From positions 1 to 12,338 of the forward strand of contig CAUSKK010000030.1 in assembly GCA_963532425.1 (NCBI GenBank): a stretch of DNA of 12,338 nt, read 5' to 3'. The stretch is from CAUSKK01 sp963532425 (GTDB lineage: Bacteria; Pseudomonadota; Gammaproteobacteria; Cardiobacteriales; Cardiobacteriaceae). Positions 6,993 through 11,581 of this stretch are shown here, piece by piece. The translations under genes and the position numbers were made by a program. The notes under the pieces are model-generated. The model was given only the letters and a program-made list of their open reading frames with translations. It was not told the origin of the DNA and made no database searches. How positions within the stretch are numbered: the stretch's first letter is position 1; the number at the start of each line of letters is the position of its first letter.

Positions 6993-7892
6993 ATGGATAT
7001 GAATTTTTTAATCTTTATGACAGGCCTGGTGCTGCTGGGCACCTACTGGCTGCGCCTGTTGGCCACGCTCACGGGCACGAGCACCATGGAAGACACCGTC
7101 CTTCGCGCCGCCGAGGCCGCCAAGGAGCGCGGCGATTATCCGTGGCTGCACCAGCTCTGGCGGCCGCTGGCAGAAAGTGGCGTGGCCCGGGCCCAATTTC
7201 ATCTGGGCGTGCTCTACTACCACGGCCTGGGCGTCCCGCCGAATCTGGCCGAGGCCCGGCACTGGTGGGGGGCGGCGGCGGCCCAGGGGGAGGGCGCGGC
7301 CCAATTCAATATGGGCCTGCTCAACCAGTGCGGCGAGGGGGGCCCCCGGGACGAGGAACGAGCCCGCCACTGGTATGAAAAGGCGGTGGCCAATGACCAA
7401 AGTAAGGCCGAAGGGCTGCTGGGTCTGATGCTGCTGAATGGGGAGGGTGGGCCCAGGGAACCGAAACGGGGCCTCCGGCTACTCCGGAAGGCCGCCCGTC
7501 GGGGTGAGGTCCAGGCCCTTGTCAATCTGGCCATCTATCACTATCGCTGCCAACACTACCGGCGCGCCCGCCACCACTGCCGTCGGGCACTGGCCAGCGG
7601 TGAACCCCGGGCCCGGGCGCTGCTGGGCCTGCTGCTGGCCACCGGCCAGGGCGGTTGGAAAAACCCGAAAAAGGCCCGCTGGCTCTTCGAGGAGGCCGGC
7701 GATGACCCCCGGGCGCTGCTGGGGCTGGGAATGCTCTATGCCGAGGGTCTGGGCGTCCCCCGGGACTACCACCGGGCCCGCCGCTATCTGGAACAGGCCG
7801 ACGCCCGCGCCGGCGACGATGGGGAGATGCGCGCGGCGGTGGCCCAGGCCCTGGACCAGCTGGCCGAACGGGAAGCGGCCGCAACCGGCTGA
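6993..7892 (+). CDS. Membrane-anchored Sel1-like repeat protein (Sel1 gene 1)
   Basis: The product is 299 aa. An N-terminal hydrophobic segment (about residues 4-26, FLIFMTGLVLLGTYWLRLL) with no obvious cleavage site suggests a membrane anchor. A helical cap follows (about 33-64, AAEAAKERGDYPWL..LWRPLAESG), then about six Sel1-like repeats (65-275). Recognisable units are AQFHLGVLYYHGLGV, AQFNMGLLNQCGEGG and LLGLGMLYAEGLGV; the fourth unit (about 173-203) is degenerate and lacks the Gly loop. SLRs are TPR-like helix pairs that bind protein partners. The open frame reaches upstream to a TTG inside the terminator T-run, which is implausible. ATG 6993 is chosen, and ATG 6999 is possible. Only 13 nt separate the hemL terminator U-run from this start, so its promoter is unclear. 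Unlike its four neighbours it has no Ala/Ser/Gly-rich linker. The partner and function are unknown. Confidence 0.85.
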   Translation: MDMNFLIFMTGLVLLGTYWLRLLATLTGTSTMEDTVLRAAEAAKERGDYPWLHQLWRPLAESGVARAQFHLGVLYYHGLGVPPNLAEARHWWGAAAAQGEGAAQFNMGLLNQCGEGGPRDEERARHWYEKAVANDQSKAEGLLGLMLLNGEGGPREPKRGLRLLRKAARRGEVQALVNLAIYHYRCQHYRRARHHCRRALASGEPRARALLGLLLATGQGGWKNPKKARWLFEEAGDDPRALLGLGMLYAEGLGVPRDYHRARRYLEQADARAGDDGEMRAAVAQALDQLAEREAAATG

Positions 7893-7980
7893 GGCCCGCC
7901 GAAGCACTTCGGTTACAAACGCGGCAAAGGGGAAGCGCTTCCCGCTGGCTAATCAGAACGAAGCGCTTCGCTCCGGGGCC

Positions 7981-8026
7981 GGGGCAGAAAGCCCAATCCA
8001 GTTGCCCGCTGGCAGCGAAGCGCTTC
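7981..8026 (+). repeat. 46-bp direct repeat in the palindrome array, copy 1
   Basis: This block starts GGGGCAGAAAGCCCAATCC and ends with a perfect palindrome. It matches 8348-8393 at 44 of 46 positions by eye (C/T and G/A differences). The preceding CCGGGGCC-like bases are also shared, suggesting a segmental duplication of spacer plus palindrome. Confidence 0.8.
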
Positions 8027-8347
8027 GGCTACCGAATAAAGAGGGAAGCGCTTCGAGCTGGGGAAATCGTTCCCACCGAAGCGCTTCGGTTTTAAGAAGG
8101 CCAATGTTGAACCCCGGCCCGTTCTTCTTTTTGCTTGGGCCCGAGGGGGAAGCGCTTCCCTTTTTAAAGACGCCAGAGGCCGAAGCGCTTTCGGCCGACA
8201 GGTTCTAAAAGGAAGCGCTTCGGTCAGAGAGAGCAGAAGCGCTTCAATTCCAGCAGACCGCTAAAAATAAAGCGCTTCGCTTCCAGAGCTCAGACTCAAA
8301 CCAGCCCGGGCCGGGGGCTCAAAGTAGGAAGCGCTTCACCCCGGGCC

Positions 8348-8393
8348 GGGGCAGAAAGCCCAATCCAGTTGTCCGCTGACAGCGAAGCGCTTC
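8348..8393 (+). repeat. 46-bp direct repeat in the palindrome array, copy 2
   Basis: This is the second copy of the block at 7981-8026, 367 bp downstream, with two substitutions. The upstream CCCGGGCCGGGGC word recurs again near 8401-8413 and, in a variant form, near 8305-8317, so parts of the spacer are also reused. Confidence 0.8.
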
Positions 8394-8587
8394 CCTCCAG
8401 CCCGGGCCGGGGCAGCCCCAAGGGGAGCGCTTCGATTTCCCCGGCCCTGTTCCAGCGAAGCGCTTCGCTCTTGGAGACTGCGAAACGGCGAAGCGCTTCC
8501 CTGGGGACGGCCTCCCGGTGGGACAATGGCCGGCCCGCTTGCATTCGGCGGCTTTTCCCCCAATAAGCCGCCATTCCTCAATTTCTT

Positions 8588-8591
8588 GGAG
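8588..8591 (+). promoter_or_regulatory. Ribosome binding site of Sel1 gene 2 (GGAG)
   Basis: GGAG lies 7 nt before ATG 8599 and fixes that start, directly ahead of a signal peptide. The same frame is open further upstream to 8518, but those codons precede the signal peptide and run toward the palindrome array. Confidence 0.7.
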
Positions 8592-8598
8592 ATTAACC

Positions 8599-9396
8599 AT
8601 GACAAAACTTTTCCCCGTCGCCCTGATGCTGGCCCTGCTGGCCGGCACCGCCACGGCCGAAACGGCCACCCCCGAGGGAAGCGGTTCGACTCGGGCAGTG
8701 CCCTCGCTGAGCGCTTCCAAGGGAAGCGGTTCGGCCCCGGCCACCGATGAACAGTATGCCCAATCCCGAAATATCGTGCAGCAGCGGGCCGAGGAGGGCA
8801 ACGACTATGCCCAATTCATTCTGGGCACCCTGTACGAAGAAGGCAAAGGCGGTGAGCAGAGCGATGAAAAAGCCCGGGATTGGTACGAGAAAGCGGCCAA
8901 AGCCGGCAATGTCGATGCCCAACGAGCTTTGAGCCTTTTATACGCCAATGGGATAAAGGGAAAACCGGACTATGCCAAGGCCCGCGAATGGGCGGAAAAG
9001 GCGGCGGCCACCGGCGACCGTGAGGCCTCATACATTTTGGGCTCTCTCTACCACGAGGGCGGCCATGGCATCGCCCGGGACTATGCTCAGGCGCGCCAGT
9101 GGTACCAGAAGGCGGCCACCTTTGGTCATCACAGTTCCCAATTCAATCTGGGGGTTTTTTACATGAACGGCCTGGGGGTTGAGAAGGATTATGCCCAGGC
9201 CCGGGAGTGGTTCCAGAAGGCCGCTGACGCCGGCCATGCCAATTCCCAGGTCAATCTGGCGGTTCTTTACATGAAAGGGTGGGGCGTTCCGCAGGACTAT
9301 GACAAGGCCCGCGAATGGTTCCAGAAGGCCGCCGCCCAGGGCAATGAAAACGCGAAAAGAGCGCTGCAAGACCTCTTTAAAACCCAGGCCCATTAA
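8599..9396 (+). CDS. Secreted Sel1-like repeat protein (Sel1 gene 2)
   Basis: The product is 265 aa. A signal peptide is clear: MTK, a hydrophobic core LFPVALMLALLAG, and probable cleavage at ATA/ET after residue 20. There is no lipobox cysteine, so the protein is probably periplasmic or released. Residues 26-45 are a Ser/Gly/Ala linker (EGSGSTRAVPSLSAS then KGSGSA) encoded by the 42-nt hairpin repeat. Five SLRs fill about residues 69-250, with typical words AQFILGTLYEEGKG, SQFNLGVFYMNGLGV and SQVNLAVLYMKGWGV; a short helical tail follows. Units 2 and 3 deviate in the glycine loop (ANGIKGKPDY, HEGGHGIARDY). It is the first of four closely spaced signal-peptide SLR genes; the gap to the next is 33 nt. 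SLR proteins elsewhere serve as adaptors in envelope assembly, stress or host interaction; none of those roles can be assigned here. Confidence 0.88.
   Translation: MTKLFPVALMLALLAGTATAETATPEGSGSTRAVPSLSASKGSGSAPATDEQYAQSRNIVQQRAEEGNDYAQFILGTLYEEGKGGEQSDEKARDWYEKAAKAGNVDAQRALSLLYANGIKGKPDYAKAREWAEKAAATGDREASYILGSLYHEGGHGIARDYAQARQWYQKAATFGHHSSQFNLGVFYMNGLGVEKDYAQAREWFQKAADAGHANSQVNLAVLYMKGWGVPQDYDKAREWFQKAAAQGNENAKRALQDLFKTQAH
8677..8718 (+). repeat. 42-nt hairpin repeat inside Sel1 gene 2 linker
   Basis: Outer arms GGAAGCG (8677-8683) and CGCTTCC (8712-8718) are inverted. Inside are CGA/TCG and GGGC/GCCC arms around a 3-nt loop, so the whole unit can fold as an interrupted hairpin. It is read in frame as part of EGSGSTRAVPSLSAS. 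Another GGAAGCGGTTCGG half-unit follows at 8722-8734. Confidence 0.8.
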
Positions 9397-9429
9397 CCCA
9401 ATTTCCCTTTGAATCATTTGGATATTTAT

Positions 9430-10428
9430 ATGAATAAGACAAAATTTTTTCCCGTCGCCCTGACCCTGGCCCTGCTGGCCGGCACTGCCACGGCCGCCAC
9501 CGCCGAAACGGCCACCCCCCAGCCGGCGGCAACCAGCGCAGCGGCGGTAAAAATTACGAAAGCCCAGCAGGCCGGCTCCGCCACGGCCGCCACCATCGAC
9601 CCGGCCACCCCCCAGCCGGCGGCGACCAGCACGGCGGCGGTAAAAATTACGAAAGCCCAGCAGGCCGGCCCCGCCACGGCCGCCACCGCCGAAACGGCCA
9701 CCCCCCAGCCGGCGGCAACCAGCACGGCGGCGGTAAAAATTACGAAAGCCCAGCAGGCCGAAATCCTGGCCGCCCTTGACCGGGAAGATTACGACAAAGT
9801 TCTGGAAATGGTACGGCCCCTGGCCGAGGCCGGCGATGTCAATGCCCAATACGTTTTGGGCGGCCTGTATCAGGAGGGGCGGGGCGTTAGACAGGACTAT
9901 TTCAAGGCGCGCCAGTGGTACGAGCAGGCCGCTGCGGCCGGCGACGGCGATGCTAAAAATAGTCTGGGCGTGCTCTACGACCGGGGTCTGGGCGTTGAGC
10001 GGGATTACGCCAAAGCCCGGGAGTGGTACGAGCAGGCCGCCGAAGCCGGCAACGCCACGGCCCAATTCAATCTGGCCTGGCTCTATTACCAGGGCCAGGG
10101 CGTTAAGCAGGACTACGCCAAGGCCTACGAACTCTACAAAAAAGCCGCTGAAGCCGGCGACATCAAGGCCCAGCACAATCTGGCTCGGCTTTACCTCAAG
10201 GGTCTGGGCGTCAGGCAGGATTTAGTCAAAGCCCGGGAATGGATGGCAAAGGCGGCCGCCGGTGGCGACAGCAGCGCCCAGCTGGCCCTAGGAATGTTCC
10301 ATATGAGCGGCATCGGCGGGGCGGATAAGAACGAAGCCCAGGCGTTGGAATGGTTCCAGAAGGCCGCCGCCGCCGGCGACCCCCGGGCATCACAGTTCAT
10401 TAAGCTCATGAAAGATAAAACCCCTTAG
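9430..10428 (+). CDS. Secreted Sel1-like repeat protein with triplicated Ala-rich linker (Sel1 gene 3)
   Basis: The product is 332 aa. The signal peptide (MNKTKFFPVALTLALLAGTATA, cleavage likely near residue 22 or 25) is nearly the same as that of Sel1 gene 2. Residues 20-112 are three almost identical 31-residue units, each with ATPQPAATS and AAVKITKAQQA. They form an Ala/Thr/Pro-rich spacer ending in a possible short helix. A cap (AALDREDYDKVLEMVRPLAEAG, about 114-135) precedes five SLRs (about 136-320), such as AQYVLGGLYQEGRGV, AQFNLAWLYYQGQGV and AQHNLARLYLKGLGV. The last unit is looser (LGMFHMSGIGGADKNEAQ). The frame opens at a TTG (9409), but ATG 9430 directly precedes the signal peptide; only a weak GGA-type ribosome site is seen. 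It is likely cotranscribed with its neighbours (33 nt before, 15 nt after). Function unknown. Confidence 0.88.
   Translation: MNKTKFFPVALTLALLAGTATAATAETATPQPAATSAAAVKITKAQQAGSATAATIDPATPQPAATSTAAVKITKAQQAGPATAATAETATPQPAATSTAAVKITKAQQAEILAALDREDYDKVLEMVRPLAEAGDVNAQYVLGGLYQEGRGVRQDYFKARQWYEQAAAAGDGDAKNSLGVLYDRGLGVERDYAKAREWYEQAAEAGNATAQFNLAWLYYQGQGVKQDYAKAYELYKKAAEAGDIKAQHNLARLYLKGLGVRQDLVKAREWMAKAAAGGDSSAQLALGMFHMSGIGGADKNEAQALEWFQKAAAAGDPRASQFIKLMKDKTP
9487..9765 (+). repeat. Three tandem 93-nt direct repeats in Sel1 gene 3
   Basis: Units are 9487-9579, 9580-9672 and 9673-9765, each beginning GCCACGGCCGCCACC. They differ at only a few bases: unit 2 has ATCGACCCG where units 1 and 3 have GCCGAAACG. 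The near-identity, third-codon positions included, points to recent expansion or gene conversion. Copy number would be expected to vary between strains. Confidence 0.9.
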
Positions 10429-10433
10429 TTTTT

Positions 10434-10438
10434 GAGGA
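10434..10438 (+). promoter_or_regulatory. Ribosome binding site of Sel1 gene 4 (GAGGA)
   Basis: GAGGA, 5 nt before ATG 10444, lies in the 15-nt gap after Sel1 gene 3. It supports ATG 10444 over the TTG at 10432, which would place the ribosome site inside the reading frame. Confidence 0.75.
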
Positions 10439-10443
10439 AGCCT

Positions 10444-11502
10444 ATGTTGCACAAATTCCCCCTGCTGCTGGCCCTGCTGCTGGCCACCGCCACCCCGGCT
10501 GCCCCCGAGGGAAGCGGTTCGACTCGGGCGCTGCCCTCGCTGAGCGCTTCCGAAGGAAGCGGTTCGACTCGGGCAGTGCCCTCACTGAGCGCTTCCAAGG
10601 GAAGCGCTTCGGCTTCCAGCAAAGACGCGGCCACCCCGCTCGATGAGGCCAAGGCCGCCTATGAACGCCGGGACTACGGCCGGGCCCGGGACCTCTGGCA
10701 GCCGCTGGCCGAGGCCGGCAACGCCGAGGCCCAAAACAATCTGGCCGTGCTCTACCACCAGGGGCTGGGGGTCGAGCAGGACTATGAAAAGTCCCGGCAG
10801 TGGTACGAGAAGGCCGCCGCCGCTGGAAATGGCACCGCCCAATTCAATCTGGCCACCGCCTATGCCGAGGGGCTGGGGGTTGCAGCGGATTTGGCCCGGG
10901 CCAAGGTCCTCTATGAGCAGGCCGCCGAGGCTGGCGAGGCCGACGCCCAATTCAATCTGGCCCTGCTCTATCTACAGGGCCGGGGGGTCAAACAGGACTA
11001 TGACCAGGCCCGTCGCTGGTTCCAACGGGCGGCCGAAGCCGGCAATCCCCGCGCCCAGAGCAATCTGGGCGTTTTCTACGCCGACGGCCTCGGGGTGAAA
11101 CCGGACTATGCCGAGGCCCGCCGCTGGTGGGAGCAGGCCGCCGCTGCCGGCGATGGCGACGCCCAGAATAATCTGGCCCGGCTCCATGAACGGGGCCTGG
11201 GCGCTGCCAAGGACGCGGCCCAGAACACGACGGCCCGGCTGGCCGAGGCCCGGGCGGCCTATGAACGCAAGGAATATGACCGGGCCCGGGCCCTCTGGCA
11301 GCCCCTGGCCGAGGCCGGCAACGGCGAAGCCCAGTATCAGCTGGCCCGGCTCTATCGCCGGGGCCAGGGCGTGAACCGGGACGAGGGCGAGGGGCGCCGC
11401 TGGCTCGAGCGGGCCGCCGCCAACGGCTACGCCCCGGCCCGGCAAATTCTGCCCAGCATTAGCGAATGGGATTGGGGCGTCGAGCCCGCCGGCCATCAAT
11501 AG
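10444..11502 (+). CDS. Secreted Sel1-like repeat protein with duplicated cap module (Sel1 gene 4)
   Basis: The product is 352 aa. The signal peptide is about residues 1-20 (MLHKFPLLLALLLATATPAA); no lipobox. The linker (21-60) is two tandem 15-residue units, EGSGSTRALPSLSAS and its Val variant, plus KGSASA, all encoded by the hairpin repeat and a perfect palindrome. A cap module (DEAKAAYERRDYGRARDLWQ and PLAEAG, 67-92) precedes SLRs at about 93-250 (AQNNLAVLYHQGLGV, AQFNLATAYAEGLGV, AQFNLALLYLQGRGV, AQSNLGVFYADGLGV, AQNNLARLHERGLG). A second, near-identical cap (LAEARAAYERKEYDRARALW and QPLAEAG, 266-292) and one more SLR follow; the tail is EWDWGVEPAGHQ. The second cap inside the protein looks like a fusion of two paralogues or an internal duplication. 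The gene follows Sel1 gene 3 by 15 nt, so cotranscription is likely. Function unknown. Confidence 0.88.
   Translation: MLHKFPLLLALLLATATPAAPEGSGSTRALPSLSASEGSGSTRAVPSLSASKGSASASSKDAATPLDEAKAAYERRDYGRARDLWQPLAEAGNAEAQNNLAVLYHQGLGVEQDYEKSRQWYEKAAAAGNGTAQFNLATAYAEGLGVAADLARAKVLYEQAAEAGEADAQFNLALLYLQGRGVKQDYDQARRWFQRAAEAGNPRAQSNLGVFYADGLGVKPDYAEARRWWEQAAAAGDGDAQNNLARLHERGLGAAKDAAQNTTARLAEARAAYERKEYDRARALWQPLAEAGNGEAQYQLARLYRRGQGVNRDEGEGRRWLERAAANGYAPARQILPSISEWDWGVEPAGHQ
10510..10551 (+). repeat. 42-nt hairpin repeat in Sel1 gene 4, tandem copy 1
   Basis: It has the same architecture as 8677-8718, with GGGC-GCT-GCCC as the central hairpin. It is followed after 3 nt by a second copy, giving a 45-nt period that keeps the reading frame. 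Confidence 0.85.
10555..10596 (+). repeat. 42-nt hairpin repeat in Sel1 gene 4, tandem copy 2
   Basis: This copy differs from the first by a few bases (GGGCAGTGCCC centre, TCACTGAG). The perfect palindrome GAAGCGCTTC follows at 10601-10610, read Gly-Ser-Ala-Ser, so one run carries two hairpin repeats and one short palindrome. Confidence 0.85.
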
Positions 11503-11581
11503 GCCGGCCCCCCGAATCCCTGACTCCGGCCCGTGGCCGCCTCATCATTCCCACCCTTTCTTTAATTTTTGGAGGAATCCC
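11503..11581. other. Spacer between Sel1 genes 4 and 5
   Basis: This is a 79-nt gap, the longest between the secreted SLR genes. It has a small hairpin CGGCC-CGT-GGCCG (11527-11539) without an adjacent T-run, then a pyrimidine-rich stretch and a strong GGAGGA (11571-11576). It could hold a promoter or processing site, but no recognisable -35/-10 pair is seen. No palindrome copy is present. Confidence 0.4.

Larger units (their letters stand above)
7893..8598. repeat. Gene-free palindrome array, 16 copies of GAAGCGCTTC or one-mismatch variants
   Basis: The 706-bp interval between two Sel1 genes has no supportable gene. Perfect copies start at 7932, 7960, 8017, 8045, 8078, 8149, 8212, 8236, 8328, 8384, 8457 and 8490. 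One-mismatch copies start at 7901, 8182, 8269 and 8424. Start-to-start distances are 31, 28, 57, 28, 33, 71, 33, 30, 24, 33, 59, 56, 40, 33 and 33, i.e. mostly about 30 or about 60. Flanks often extend the symmetry (CCGAAGCGCTTCGG at 8076-8089 then TTTT; GGGAAGCGCTTCCC at 8147-8160 then TTTTT), so some copies could act as weak terminators. Spacers are mostly different from each other, except one duplicated 46-bp block. The leader of the next Sel1 gene must start in or after this array. Confidence 0.85.

Noticed and set aside
7438..8208. Plus-strand open frame of 256 codons running from Sel1 gene 1 into the array
   Set aside because: It is a shifted frame of the SLR gene (Pro/Arg/Gly-rich, no family features) extended through GC-rich repeats that lack stops.
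8104..8208. Short frame MLNPGPFFFLLGPEG..., possible small signal-peptide gene
   Set aside because: There is no ribosome site, much of it is palindrome-derived sequence (EALP, EALS), and no homologous feature is recognised.
7901..8499. CRISPR array
   Set aside because: The repeated word is only 10 bp, spacings vary from 24 to 71, one spacer block is duplicated, and no cas gene is nearby. The same word occurs all over the window, including within genes.
9028..10176. Minus-strand frame of 382 codons opposite Sel1 genes 2 and 3
   Set aside because: It mirrors the 36-residue SLR period and the 93-nt tandem repeats, spans two plus-strand genes, and has no start signal or domain.
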